Below are positions 1 to 8,628 of a DNA stretch of 64,000 nucleotides, one piece after another. Position 1 is the first letter of the stretch. Every line of letters begins with the position of its first letter. The notes under the pieces were generated by a model, which was not told the origin of the DNA, ran no database searches, and was given only the letters and a program-made list of their open reading frames with translations. A program made the position numbers and the translations under genes. Location of the stretch: positions 17,423 to 81,422 of the forward strand of contig JBJORA010000041.1 in the NCBI GenBank assembly GCA_046049675.1, in the 5' to 3' direction. This DNA is from CAIXQW01 sp046049675 (lineage in GTDB: Bacteria > Bacteroidota > Bacteroidia > Chitinophagales > Chitinophagaceae).

Positions 1-1517
1 TAGTAGCCTATTTCACAAGCCGCAGCAGCGACAATAATTCCTTTTTTATTGGCAACAGAAATAGCAATTGGCTCTTAGTCGCTTTTGGTATGATAGGCAC
101 AAGCTTAAGCGGGGTTACGTTTGTAAGCGTGCCTGGTACCGTTGGGGCAAAGGGCTTTCAGTATTTTCAGATTGTCATTGGCTACTTTATTGGCTATTTG
201 GTGGTGGCGTATGTATTGATGCCTTTGTATTATAAGCTGCAACTCACCAGCATTTATTCGTACTTGCAAAAGCGCATTGGTAATATGGCTTACAAAACAG
301 GTGCGATGTTTTTTATTATAAGCAGAACACTTGGTGCAACGGCAAGACTATATTTAGTGGTGAATATCCTTCAGATATTTATTCTAAAAGAAATGGGTAT
401 TGGTTTTGAATTGACTACCGTAGTTATACTCTTGCTGATTCTGCTGTACACCTTTGAAGGTGGCGTAAAAACCATTGTGTACACCGACACTTTGCAAACC
501 ACATTTATGCTTGTTGGTTTAGTGGTAGGTATTGTGGCCATACTTAGCAATTTGCATTTTGGCTTTGGAGAAGCATTGGGCAAAATGTCTGAGGAAGGAT
601 ACATGAAAGTCGTGAATAGCGATATCAAAGATGCAGGTTTCTTTTTGAAGCACGTCATTGGTGGTGCATTTATCACCATTGCTATGACTGGACTTGACCA
701 AGAAATGATGCAGAAAAACATCAGCGTTAAGAGCCTAGGCGGTGCGCAAAAAAACATGATGACCTATAGTACGGTATTGCTATTTGTAAACTTCTTGTTC
801 TTAGTGCTAGGTGGTTGTTTGTATTTGTTTGCCACGCAAAATGGTTTGAGCGAAAAGGGCGACGATTTATTTCCTGCCATTGCGCTTAAAGGTTACCTCA
901 GCCCTGCGGTGGGTGTATTATTTGTAATTGGCTTAATTAGCGCATTGTTTCCGAGTGCAGATGGCGCGCTTACGGCATTGACAAGTAGCTTTTGTATAGA
1001 CATACTTGGTCTTACGAAGGATAAAACATTGGACGAGAAATCGCGCAAAACAAGAAGACTCATTGTGCATCTATCGTTTACGATATTGTTCTTTTTGTGC
1101 GTAATGGTATTTAAGTATATCAACGACAAGAGTATTATAGATGTAATTCTAAAACTAGCGGGCTATACTTACGGGCCATTGCTTGGCTTGTTTATGTTTG
1201 GTATTTTATCGCAAAGAAAAATTAAGGATGGCTTGGTATTGCCACTAAGTTTAACAGCACTGGCGCTAGTGCTTACCTTGGATATGATTAACAATGCAGA
1301 TTGGTTTATCAAGAAATTGGGTCTCGCTAGTATTGCAGATAGCTTAACCAAGATGCAAGCGGTATTTGGTGGCTATAAAATTGGGGTAGAGTTATTACTG
1401 ATAAATGGTCTAGTAACATTTGCGCTTTTGTATGCATTTAGTAAACCAAGTGCGCCAATCACACTAGAAGCAGAGCCAGATGATAATGCAGCACTGCACA
1501 AAGAATTTGCACATTAG
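1..1517 (+). CDS. Sodium:solute symporter (SSS family), 5' end outside window
   Basis: Integral membrane sodium/solute symporter, probably for a sugar, amino acid or carboxylate; the substrate cannot be read from sequence. The frame is open to base 3, and the codons before the first internal ATG (base 90) encode a typical SSS segment, reading SSDNNSFFIGNRN then GMIGTSLSGVTF, so the true start lies left of the window and the ATG at 90 is not it. About 12 hydrophobic segments follow, with the family-like stretches GGVKTIVYTDTLQTT and TGLDQEMMQKN and a hydrophilic C-terminal tail. The O-methyltransferase gene follows after 18 bp on the same strand, so the two may be co-transcribed. The family call is firm, the substrate unknown. 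Confidence 0.93.
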   Translation, partial: VAYFTSRSSDNNSFFIGNRNSNWLLVAFGMIGTSLSGVTFVSVPGTVGAKGFQYFQIVIGYFIGYLVVAYVLMPLYYKLQLTSIYSYLQKRIGNMAYKTGAMFFIISRTLGATARLYLVVNILQIFILKEMGIGFELTTVVILLLILLYTFEGGVKTIVYTDTLQTTFMLVGLVVGIVAILSNLHFGFGEALGKMSEEGYMKVVNSDIKDAGFFLKHVIGGAFITIAMTGLDQEMMQKNISVKSLGGAQKNMMTYSTVLLFVNFLFLVLGGCLYLFATQNGLSEKGDDLFPAIALKGYLSPAVGVLFVIGLISALFPSADGALTALTSSFCIDILGLTKDKTLDEKSRKTRRLIVHLSFTILFFLCVMVFKYINDKSIIDVILKLAGYTYGPLLGLFMFGILSQRKIKDGLVLPLSLTALALVLTLDMINNADWFIKKLGLASIADSLTKMQAVFGGYKIGVELLLINGLVTFALLYAFSKPSAPITLEAEPDDNAALHKEFAH

Positions 1518-1535
1518 TAGCCACTATAATTTGAT

Positions 1536-2168
1536 ATGCTAATTACAGAAGCCTTATTAGATTATGCCGAAAAAATGGGCAGCGAAGTGCCTGCATACTT
1601 GCATGCCCTTGAGCGCGATACAGTGCTATGCACAACGCAACCGATAATGCTAAGCGGTGCATTGCAAGGGCGTTTTCTAAGCTTTGTAAGCAAAATGCTG
1701 CAACCAAAATGCATCCTAGAAATTGGCACATTTACTGGTTACAGTGCATTGTGTTTGGCTGAAGGCTTAGCACAAGGTGGTGTATTACATACCATAGATA
1801 TCAATGATGAATTGGCTTACTTGATTGAAAAATATATTGCGCTTGCCAAGATGCAAGACAAAGTAAATGTGCACTATGGCAATGCCCTTGATATAATACC
1901 AACACTAAACATAAAGCCCGAACTCGTATTTATTGACGCCGACAAACCCAACTACAAAAACTACTACGAGCTAGTATTGGCAATGCTTGCCGACAATGGC
2001 GTGATACTACTAGACAATGTATTTTTCCATGGCCAAGTATTAGAAGAAAAGCAAAATAAAAATGGCGCTGCCATTGCTGAGTTTAACACATATCTACGCC
2101 AAGATACTAGGGTAGAAGTAATGATGCTGCCTTTGCGGGATGGGATAAGTATGGTGAGGAAGAGGTGA
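1536..2168 (+). CDS. Class I SAM-dependent O-methyltransferase (COMT-like)
   Basis: Cytosolic methyltransferase of 210 residues, the usual length for the bacterial catechol/caffeoyl-CoA O-methyltransferase family (PF01596). Motif I is EIGTFTGYSALCLA at about residues 65-78, followed by the acidic end of beta-2 (HTIDIN). The metal/SAM motif is FIDADKPNYKNYYE and the later metal-binding stretch is LLDNVFFHG. These bind SAM and a divalent cation and transfer a methyl group to a hydroxylated small molecule. The physiological acceptor is not known. The gene lies 18 bp behind the symporter gene, suggesting an operon. Sequence after the stop is non-coding up to the accessory island. Confidence 0.93.
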   Translation: MLITEALLDYAEKMGSEVPAYLHALERDTVLCTTQPIMLSGALQGRFLSFVSKMLQPKCILEIGTFTGYSALCLAEGLAQGGVLHTIDINDELAYLIEKYIALAKMQDKVNVHYGNALDIIPTLNIKPELVFIDADKPNYKNYYELVLAMLADNGVILLDNVFFHGQVLEEKQNKNGAAIAEFNTYLRQDTRVEVMMLPLRDGISMVRKR

Positions 2169-2421
2169 GATGACTAAGTGCTAAGAATTTATGGCAAAGG
2201 TTTGTATGCTAATACTGTGGTGGTTTACTATGGCAACATTTAGCTACTCAGAGTGGCATATGTGCGTCAGCAATAGTGCAGCTAGTACAACCAATACGCA
2301 TTTGTGTAGTAGTTGATAGGTAAGTGTTTGACTATAAGTGGTTTAGATGGGCTATTGGTGGATAGAGGTTAAATATTTGGCGGAGTGGGGAGATGCGTAT
2401 ATTATTGTGTTAGCTGTAAGT

Positions 2422-3095
2422 ATGAAGATAAGAATAATAGTTATTTTGATTTTTAGTAGTCTAGCTTCGAAATGCCAGACTAAAACATTTAATGATTTGT
2501 CTGAACTGAACCTTATCGGTCACGTAAAACAAATCACAATTTATAGAATTGCAAGTCTTAGATCCTATACCGAAAAAGAAACAATTTATTTAAATGAAAA
2601 TGGTTTTGCTGATAGTATTTCGATTTCTACAAGAATCGCAGGACTATCTTCGGAAAACAAATATATTTTCAAATATTCTAAATCCAATAAATATGGATTA
2701 ATTTATAATTCAAGTAATAAGCTTACTGATTCGATTTACTTTGAAAGAAAAAATGACTCAACTTATCAAATAATAAATGTATCCATAATCTTTCGGGATA
2801 AGACTATAACAACTACGACATTTGATCTAAAAGGCAGAAAAAGATTAGTAATTAGAACTAAAAGGAATGATAAAAACGAAATAGTTGAAAATAATTCTAT
2901 CGTATATACTTATAATGAACTTGACTCTCTTGATAGTTCTACAATGACGAATTTGTTAACTCAGGAGAAAAAAAGCTATGCTTTGAATATTTAAATTTAG
3001 ATAGAAAAGGGAATCCGTTAGAAGTTAATGAAGTTCTATGTGATTCTCGAGAAATATATTTAACGCAAAGAAGACAAATAGAATACTTTGATTAA
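2422..3095 (+). pseudogene. Secreted hypothetical protein, frameshifted at an A7 run
   Basis: An intact frame from the ATG at 2422 (MKIRIIVILIFSS, signal-peptide-like) stops at 2992-2994. In the -1 frame the coding sense continues without a break to the TAA at 3093-3095, including LNLDRKGNPLEV and a terminal RRQIEYFD. The two frames meet at seven adenines, 2968-2974. Restoring one A gives QEKKKLCFEYLNLDRKGNP, which joins smoothly. Tyr/Gly/Lys-rich lines of this type recur in exported Bacteroidota proteins of unknown function. The start at 2422 is preferred over the in-frame ATG at 2347 because the signal peptide begins there. The gene could be truly broken, a phase-variable tract, or a base-calling error in a homopolymer. 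An attC-like repeat follows directly, making this the first cassette of the island. Confidence 0.6.
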
Positions 3096-3100
3096 TTACC

Positions 3101-3245
3101 TACAGCTAACATCGGTTTTGCGCTAGTGGAGCTTTTGTGGTAGATTTGAGCAGTGGAATTATTTTGAACATTTGCAAGTGAACAAGCATTTGTACTTTCG
3201 ATTCCCCCACCATCGCAAAGCCGCTGAACGTATGCAAGCTTACAA
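3101..3245 (+). repeat. attC-like imperfect palindrome 1
   Basis: A long imperfect palindrome directly after the frameshifted gene. Left arm 3108-3131 (AACATCGGTTTTGCGCTAG...) pairs with right arm 3205-3229 (...CCATCGCAAAGCCGCTGAA) over roughly 24 bases with few mismatches. About 70 nt with poorer self-complementarity lie between the arms. It shares AACATCGGTTT, TTTGTACT and CCGCTG in the same order and spacing with the repeat at 4072-4213. Placement behind each ORF, total length and arm architecture match integron attC sites, but the terminal core sites (RYYYAAC / GTTRRRY) are degenerate. Confidence 0.6.
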
Positions 3246-3271
3246 AACCCCGTCTTAAGACAGGTTGACTA

Positions 3272-4063
3272 ATGATGAATTTTCAAATTGACAAAAACGA
3301 GATTAAAGATTTAATTGAACGCTCAAAAAGAGTGAATGAAGAATTAGGACATATTATATATCCAATTCTTGAAAATTTTAAGCTTAATAAACAGGAGGTT
3401 TTAGAAGTATGCCAAATAGGAAAGTTTGCTTACAAAATTGACTCTAGTATTAAAATTGTAGACAAACCACAACCACCAAATCCTGATTTCATTATTGAAC
3501 AAAATGATAAATTAATTGGACTTGAACACACTCAAATTTTGACCAAAGATGCACAAAGATATTTTAGAGTAAAAACTCTTTTGGATAATGCGGAACAAAT
3601 ATTTGAACAGAAATATCCAAGCATAAATGTTCACGCAACTATTTCAGTACAAAATGACGAATGGAATTATACCCAAAAGGACAAACTCGAATTAGCTGAA
3701 CAAATTGCCGATTATGTGCAATGGACAAGATTGGACAAAGTTTATAAACTTCCTGAAAAAATAACGAATATTAAAACAACAATACATTCACAAGTTTCAT
3801 TCTCATATAATGAGAAGAATTGGCAAGCGGAATACTTGACAAGGGAACGTCTAAAATTAGAAATTGAAAAAAAAGAATCTAAAATTTTGCGATATAAAGA
3901 GAGTGAAAAACAATTGACTGAATTATGGTTAGTTCTTCTAATTGGCTCACTTTCTTCTGTATCATATGAATTGAACGAATCTGAAAATTATAAAATGGAA
4001 TCAGAGTTTGACCGAGTTTATTTAATGGCTGACTTTGACGCTAAGATATTAAGAATAAAATGA
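3272..4063 (+). CDS. Hypothetical protein, possible PD-(D/E)xK-like fold (cassette gene 2)
   Basis: A 263-residue protein that I do not recognise. It has no signal peptide or clear membrane segment and is rich in Lys, Glu and Ile. Around residues 74-95 it reads PPNPDFIIEQNDKLIGLEHT: an Asp, a short beta-like stretch and then a Glu, reminiscent of PD-(D/E)xK nuclease-like cores, but without the catalytic Lys (E-H-T), so activity cannot be claimed. The C-terminus (FDRVYLMADFDAKILRIK) resembles the end of such domains. Two ATGs are adjacent, at 3272 and 3275. Base composition is clearly more AT-rich than the flanking metabolic genes. It lies between two attC-like repeats, as expected of a mobile gene cassette. 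Confidence 0.75.
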   Translation: MMNFQIDKNEIKDLIERSKRVNEELGHIIYPILENFKLNKQEVLEVCQIGKFAYKIDSSIKIVDKPQPPNPDFIIEQNDKLIGLEHTQILTKDAQRYFRVKTLLDNAEQIFEQKYPSINVHATISVQNDEWNYTQKDKLELAEQIADYVQWTRLDKVYKLPEKITNIKTTIHSQVSFSYNEKNWQAEYLTRERLKLEIEKKESKILRYKESEKQLTELWLVLLIGSLSSVSYELNESENYKMESEFDRVYLMADFDAKILRIK

Positions 4064-4071
4064 AAAAGCCG

Positions 4072-4213
4072 GCACACAACATCGGTTTGGCAATATGGCG
4101 GCTGAAGTGCTTCTATGAAGGATTTGTGCAAGGTTCAATATCAGTAATTCTATTGAACCTTTGTACTAAAAATCCGCCACATCGCCAAGCAGAAAACCGC
4201 TGTCAATAAGCAT
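4072..4213 (+). repeat. attC-like imperfect palindrome 2
   Basis: Left arm 4078-4101 (AACATCGGTTTGGCAATATG...) pairs with right arm 4174-4203 (CCGCCACATCGCCAAGC...CCGCTGT). The right arm carries about six unpaired extra bases between its two halves, like the extrahelical bases that give integron attC hairpins their polarity. Inside is a second perfect hairpin: AAGGTTCAATA at 4130-4140 and TATTGAACCTT at 4151-4161 around a 10-nt loop. It follows cassette gene 2 by 8 bp and matches repeat 1 in order of blocks. Confidence 0.68.
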
Positions 4214-4238
4214 TACAACAACTCAAAAAATCCAAAGA

Positions 4239-4640
4239 ATGAAAAATTCAACATTAATTATCCTAATTATTTCGCTGATTCAATTTAGTAAAACAGCGCT
4301 TGGACAGACTACAAGTAGCATTGACAGTTTATTATGTAAAGAATGGAAACTTGTCTCATACAAGGAGGGAGGAGAGAAATTTCCACCCTCATCAAAACAG
4401 AAAAATGACAGGATGATATTTTATAATGACCATAAAGTTAAATCCATTGAGACAGGAAACATTCAAAATGGGATTTGGCAATATGATGCTACGAAAAAAG
4501 CATTATCTGTAGTTGATAACAAGACAAAAGAAAAGGCAATAATGAAAGTTTTAAAGATAACGAAAGATGAATGTATTCTGGAATATACTGATCCCGAAGG
4601 AACTTCATTGAAAATTTACATGGTTCCAGTATCGAAGTAG
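4239..4640 (+). CDS. Secreted lipocalin-like domain protein (cassette gene 3)
   Basis: A 133-residue exported protein. It has an N-terminal signal peptide (hydrophobic residues 4-22, probable cleavage after TALG) and then a single small beta-rich domain. The line LCKEWKLVSYKEGG followed by KNDRMIFYNDHKV and NGIWQYD resembles the lipocalin-like domains common in Bacteroidota, where a Trp-containing first strand opens an eight-stranded barrel. The ligand is unknown. The gene is AT-rich like its neighbours, is in the same orientation, and starts 25 bp after attC-like repeat 2. No third attC-like repeat follows; only a short inverted repeat (AATGCCT / AGGCATT, 4653-4680) lies just after the stop. 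Confidence 0.75.
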   Translation: MKNSTLIILIISLIQFSKTALGQTTSSIDSLLCKEWKLVSYKEGGEKFPPSSKQKNDRMIFYNDHKVKSIETGNIQNGIWQYDATKKALSVVDNKTKEKAIMKVLKITKDECILEYTDPEGTSLKIYMVPVSK

Positions 4641-5052
4641 TGAACGATACAAAATGCCTGCCGATGATAGCATAAGGCATTAGCTACGACGCGTTCAGAA
4701 TTAGCACAATTAAAAGGTCATTTGTCAACAATCCCAACTCAGAACATACTGATTTAAAAGTTGTCTTGCAAATGAATACAGATAGTTCAGCTATCGAAAA
4801 TATGTTGCCATTGATTTTGTTTATCTTTTTTACGATATACTCCTTAGAAGTAATGTTAAGAAAGTCAAGTATTGCCCTGCAGCAAGGGTACTAAAAATAA
4901 TGGAATAGTACGGTTCTTATTGTATACTATTTGCAGCAAAAACTATATGCGCACTAGTTATTTCTAATAACGATAGGTCCGGGATTGTTAATAATTTGGC
5001 ACTACGGGCAGCATGGTATATCATTGTTTAAGACACTATTCAACAAAAGAAT
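4641..5052. other. 412-bp gap with a decayed open frame
   Basis: No confident gene. A plus-strand frame is open from 4676 to the TAA at 4892-4894. Its first ATG is at 4772, giving 40 residues with one hydrophobic segment (LPLILFIFFTIYSLE). The coding-like stretch before that ATG has no start codon, so this looks like the tail of a decayed or truncated cassette gene. A short inverted repeat at 4653-4680 may end transcription of the lipocalin-like gene. Nothing else stands out. Confidence 0.35.
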
Positions 5053-5430
5053 ATGGCAAAAGAAATTTCTTGTTCATTTAAATATCAAAGACGAGGTACA
5101 GTCTTAAGTAGGCAGCATGTACGTTACCTTGTTACAGTATCGATTATGGTTGCATTTAGTAACCTGCTATATGGACAGAAAGGTAAAGGGAATTTGCAGC
5201 TGCCAATTATAGATTCATTTGTTGGGTCAACAAAAGTATTACAAACTACGCCTTCGTTAGATCACTATGAGCAGGTTTTTGACATTAGTAGCGTGTTGAA
5301 TAAACGCTATAGTAAAAGAATTAATAGGACTTCGTCTATTGTGCAGAACAATAAATTAAAGTTGATGGCTTTCAGCCTTTTAATAACAACACAATTGCTA
5401 TTACTTGCAAGAAACAAATGCCATTTTTGA
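5053..5430 (+). CDS. Hypothetical protein with signal-like segment
   Basis: A 125-residue open frame that I do not recognise. A hydrophobic stretch at about residues 24-41 ending in LLYGQKGKG could be a late signal peptide or membrane anchor, and a second (LMAFSLLITTQLLLLA) lies near the C-terminus. The middle is polar with no recognisable motif. It sits in the AT-rich accessory stretch with no clear promoter box and no attC-like repeat behind it. It may be a real small membrane protein or a remnant. Confidence 0.4.
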   Translation: MAKEISCSFKYQRRGTVLSRQHVRYLVTVSIMVAFSNLLYGQKGKGNLQLPIIDSFVGSTKVLQTTPSLDHYEQVFDISSVLNKRYSKRINRTSSIVQNNKLKLMAFSLLITTQLLLLARNKCHF

Positions 5431-5857
5431 TTGAAGTTAATAAATTATGTGCGCATTCCAGCAATAGTAGGTTGTATAAAAAAGATGTTACAGGAAAGAG
5501 AGCGTTTGTATGGTTCACAATAGGGCAAGTTTTGCGTAGCCTTATAGTGTTCTAATTAGCAACTACTTTTTTGTATTTGATTGAAGCGATGCTTGTGCTT
5601 GCATAATACCATAAGCCTCAGCATATGATAGCAATGAGTATGTTGATTCCGAGTTTCTTAATTCAAGCGCTAATTCCAACAAGTGTGGAAGCTCCACCAA
5701 AATTAGCCCACCAATGTAGTAGACAAAAATGCCGATAAGCTGATTGAAGTCTGCAGCAAATACCATTTGCATCAACTCTTTTCACACCGCCTGCGAAGTA
5801 GTATTGTAAACTTGGTACTAATAAGGCTGTAAAATTTTGCCCAAAACAAGAACCTCT
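5431..5857. other. 427-bp gap between accessory island and metG
   Basis: No feature with good support. On the minus strand an open frame of 69 codons (ATG at 5772, stop at 5563) encodes a short protein with a hydrophobic stretch (LIGIFVYYIGGLILVE), but it has no promoter box and no recognisable family. No convincing terminator for metG was found here. Confidence 0.3.
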
Positions 5858-7918
5858 CTACTTCACCCCACTGCCATTCTTACCTTCCTTACCCGCATCC
5901 ACAAAAAGCAGCTTACCATTAGCATCTTCTGCCATTAGTATCATGCCATTGCTTTCTATGCCGCGCATTTTACGTGGGGCAAGATTAGCTACTAGGGTTA
6001 CATTTTGGCCTACGATGTCTTCTGGCTTGTAATGCATGGCGATGCCGCTTACCACTGTGCGCGTTTCAAAGCCAAGGTCAATGGTAAGCTTTAATAGTTT
6101 GTCTGCTTTTTCTACTTTTTCTGCTGCGACGATGGTGCCGGTGCGTAAGTCTATTTTATCAAAATCTTCAAACTGAATCGTTTCCTTTAGTGGAGTAACC
6201 GTGGCTGCGCTTTCAGTACTAGCTGGTGGAGCAACCGTGTTCTCTATTTTATTTTGATGCAATTTGTCTATTTGCTTTTGAATTTCTTCGTCTTCTATTT
6301 TTCTAAATAAGAGTTCCGGCGCATTGAGCGAGTAGCCAGTTTTGAGGAGTTGCAAGCTGCCGCCATTTTGCCATTCTAGCATTTTTGGTACCACCTTCAT
6401 CATCTTGCAAAGTTTGGCCGCTGTTTCTGGCAAAAACGGATTGACGTAAATAGCTAAGTTGGCGCACAGCTGCAAACACATATGCAAGCAGTTGTCTACC
6501 AAGGCTTGATTATCTACATTTTTCCAAGGCTCTTTTTCTTGCAAGTACACATTGCCAGCCCTGCTTAAGTCAATCACAGCAAACAAAGCTTCTCTAAACT
6601 TAAATTCGCTAAGGGCGTGCTCTATGTTTTGCTTGGTAGATGCTATTCTTTCAAATAAGGCATCGTCTTTCTCATCTTTTAAATCAAGATGAAAAGTAGG
6701 CACCTTGCCGCTGCATAGTTTATGCATTAGCACAAAGGCACGATTAACAAAGTTGCCAAATATGGCAACCAACTCACTGTTGTTCTTGGTTTGAAAATCT
6801 TTCCAAGTAAAATCGTTGTCCTTGGTTTCTGGCATATTTGCCGTAAGCACGTAGCGCATTGCATCGGCCATACCAGGAAAATCCTGCACATATTCGTGTA
6901 CCCATACAGCCCAATTGCGGCTTGTACTTACTTTGTCGCCTTCTATATTTAAGAATTCGTTGCCAGGTACATTGTTAGGTAAAACATAGCCGCCGTGCGC
7001 GTGCAACATCGTTGGGAAAATAATGCAGTGAAACACAATATTATCTTTACCTAAGAAGTGCAGTAGTTCGGTATCTTCACTACACCAATAGTCGCTCCAT
7101 TGTTGTGTAAGTTCTTTTGTTGCACTAATATAACCAATAGGCGCATCAAACCACACATATAGTACTTTGCCATCAGCACCTTCTATTGGCACTTGCACAC
7201 CCCATTCGCCATCGCGCGTCATGGCTCTGCTTTGTAAGCCACCATCAATCCAGCTTTTGCATTGACCATACACATTATTTTTCCATTCTTGGTGGCCTTC
7301 TAATAACCATGTACGTAGCCATGCTTCATAGTTGCCAAGTGGCAAATACCAATGTTTGGTTTCTTTCTTTACTGGCGTACTGTTGCTAAGTGTACTGCGC
7401 GGATTGATTAATTCTTCGGGGCTAAGCGTACTGCCACATTTTTCGCATTGATCGCCATAGGCATTCTCATTGCTACATTTCGGACAAGTACCTGTTATGT
7501 ATCTGTCGGCCAAAAACGACTTGGCTTCTTCGTCGTAAAACTGTTCGTTGATTTTTTCTTCAAAAATTCCTTTGTCGTAAAGTGTCTTAAAAAAAGCACT
7601 ACTCGTTTCGTGATGCGTTTTATTGCTGGTACGACTAAAAATATCAAAACTCATGCCCATTGCTTTTAAGCTATCGGCAATAATGGTGTGGTATTTGTCA
7701 ACGACATCCTGCGGCGTAATACCTTCTTTTTTTGCGCGTATAGTAATCGGCACACCATGCTCATCTGTACCGCAGATGTATAAAACATCTTTCTGTTGCG
7801 CACGTAGAAAACGTGCATAGATATCTGCGGGCAAAAAATTGCCAGCTAAGTGGCCAATATGAACTGGGCCATTGGCGTAGGGTAGAGCTGCTGTTACTAA
7901 ATGTCTTTTGAATGCCAT
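5858..7918 (-). CDS. metG: Methionyl-tRNA synthetase with C-terminal tRNA-binding domain
   Basis: Charges tRNA-Met with methionine in the cytosol. The 686-residue protein has the class I signature HIGH at residues 20-23, a zinc-knuckle connective peptide with two CxxC pairs (CPKCSNENAYGDQCEKC) near residues 144-160, and the second signature as the variant KVSTS near residue 330. An anticodon-binding helical domain follows, and from about residue 575 an appended Trbp111-like OB fold (FDKIDLRTGTIVAAEKVEKA). A Lys/Gln linker joins catalytic and tRNA-binding parts. This long, zinc-containing, dimerising form is usual in Bacteroidota. The gene stands alone; the adenosyltransferase lies 49 bp upstream on the same strand. 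Confidence 0.98.
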   Translation of the reverse strand: MAFKRHLVTAALPYANGPVHIGHLAGNFLPADIYARFLRAQQKDVLYICGTDEHGVPITIRAKKEGITPQDVVDKYHTIIADSLKAMGMSFDIFSRTSNKTHHETSSAFFKTLYDKGIFEEKINEQFYDEEAKSFLADRYITGTCPKCSNENAYGDQCEKCGSTLSPEELINPRSTLSNSTPVKKETKHWYLPLGNYEAWLRTWLLEGHQEWKNNVYGQCKSWIDGGLQSRAMTRDGEWGVQVPIEGADGKVLYVWFDAPIGYISATKELTQQWSDYWCSEDTELLHFLGKDNIVFHCIIFPTMLHAHGGYVLPNNVPGNEFLNIEGDKVSTSRNWAVWVHEYVQDFPGMADAMRYVLTANMPETKDNDFTWKDFQTKNNSELVAIFGNFVNRAFVLMHKLCSGKVPTFHLDLKDEKDDALFERIASTKQNIEHALSEFKFREALFAVIDLSRAGNVYLQEKEPWKNVDNQALVDNCLHMCLQLCANLAIYVNPFLPETAAKLCKMMKVVPKMLEWQNGGSLQLLKTGYSLNAPELLFRKIEDEEIQKQIDKLHQNKIENTVAPPASTESAATVTPLKETIQFEDFDKIDLRTGTIVAAEKVEKADKLLKLTIDLGFETRTVVSGIAMHYKPEDIVGQNVTLVANLAPRKMRGIESNGMILMAEDANGKLLFVDAGKEGKNGSGVK

Positions 7919-7967
7919 TATGCTTTTTTACTATTTGTCAATTGTACTGCTGCAAGTACGTCGGTAT

Positions 7968-8528
7968 TTATGGTCGTGGATGCCATTCTATATCTGCTAC
8001 ATTATGTTGCAAACAGATATAGCGTGCTAAAGTAAATAGATAGTCGCTTAAACGATTGAGGTATTTGATTACAATGGCAGACACCAATTCGCCATCGGCC
8101 TGCATATGCACACAAATACGCTCCACACGACGGCACACGCAGCGTGCAACATGTGTTGTAGAACTTGCAATATGTCCGCCCGGCAGAATAAAACTCTTTA
8201 AGGCAGGCAATTCGTCGTCCATACGGTCTATTTCTTTTTCTAAGAGCACAATGTCCTCTTCGTGTAAATCTGGCAATTGCATTTTTACATCTTTGTCGGG
8301 GTCCGTTGCCAAAATGCTGCCAATGGTAAACAAACGATCTTGCACTTCCTTAAGCATATTGCTACTCTGCTCGTGCGTGATTTGGTCACGTATCATACCT
8401 ATAACGCTATTGAGTTCGTCAACAGTGCCGTATGCTTCTATGCGAATATGGCTTTTTAGCACACGCGTGCCACCAATAAGCCCCGTAGTGCCTTCATCGC
8501 CCGTTTTTGTATATATTCTAAAGGACAT
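7968..8528 (-). CDS. Cob(I)alamin adenosyltransferase, PduO/MMAB type
   Basis: Transfers the 5'-deoxyadenosyl group of ATP to cob(I)alamin to make adenosylcobalamin, a cofactor of radical enzymes such as methylmalonyl-CoA mutase. The ATP-binding N-terminus is TKTGDEGTTGLIGG at residues 5-18, followed by EAYGTVDELNSVIG and the conserved basic helix CVCRRVERI, then YLNRLSDYLFTLARY at the C-terminus, all diagnostic of the family. The length of 186 residues is normal. The ATG at 8528 was chosen over one 21 bp upstream because the promoter box TACTTTTG ends only 4 nt before it, so an upstream start would not be transcribed. Confidence 0.96.
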   Translation of the reverse strand: MSFRIYTKTGDEGTTGLIGGTRVLKSHIRIEAYGTVDELNSVIGMIRDQITHEQSSNMLKEVQDRLFTIGSILATDPDKDVKMQLPDLHEEDIVLLEKEIDRMDDELPALKSFILPGGHIASSTTHVARCVCRRVERICVHMQADGELVSAIVIKYLNRLSDYLFTLARYICLQHNVADIEWHPRP

Positions 8529-8532
8529 GCTG

Positions 8533-8540
8533 CAAAAGTA
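8533..8540 (-). promoter_or_regulatory. -7 box TACTTTTG, adenosyltransferase
   Basis: A match to the Bacteroidota -7 consensus TAnnTTTG, ending 4 nt before the ATG at 8528. The transcript probably begins at or next to the start codon (leaderless). Confidence 0.65.
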
Positions 8541-8604
8541 CTTAATCATATTGCATTCCTCGCTGATATATGCTTATTGGCTATTATAGCCGCTTAGGAA
8601 ATAC

Positions 8605-8612
8605 TATCTTTG
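8605..8612 (+). promoter_or_regulatory. -7 box TATCTTTG, ychF
   Basis: Matches TAnnTTTG, with a TTG at 8577-8579 near the expected -33 position. It ends 16 nt before the ychF ATG. It is back to back with the adenosyltransferase promoter, about 65 bp away. Confidence 0.65.
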
Positions 8613-8628
8613 CAAAAATTTTTTCGGA

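Noticed and set aside
2968..2974. Programmed -1 ribosomal frameshift site
   Set aside because: The A7 run allows slippage, but no classical X-XXY-YYZ heptamer in the right phase and no clear downstream stem or pseudoknot were seen; a missing A is simpler.
3101..4213. Transposon terminal inverted repeats
   Set aside because: Each palindrome is complete within itself and lies behind a gene; no transposase and no target-site duplication were seen around them.
5563..5772. 69-codon minus-strand ORF upstream-adjacent to metG's 3' side
   Set aside because: No promoter box, no recognised family and ordinary chance length for AT-rich DNA; reported only as content of the gap.
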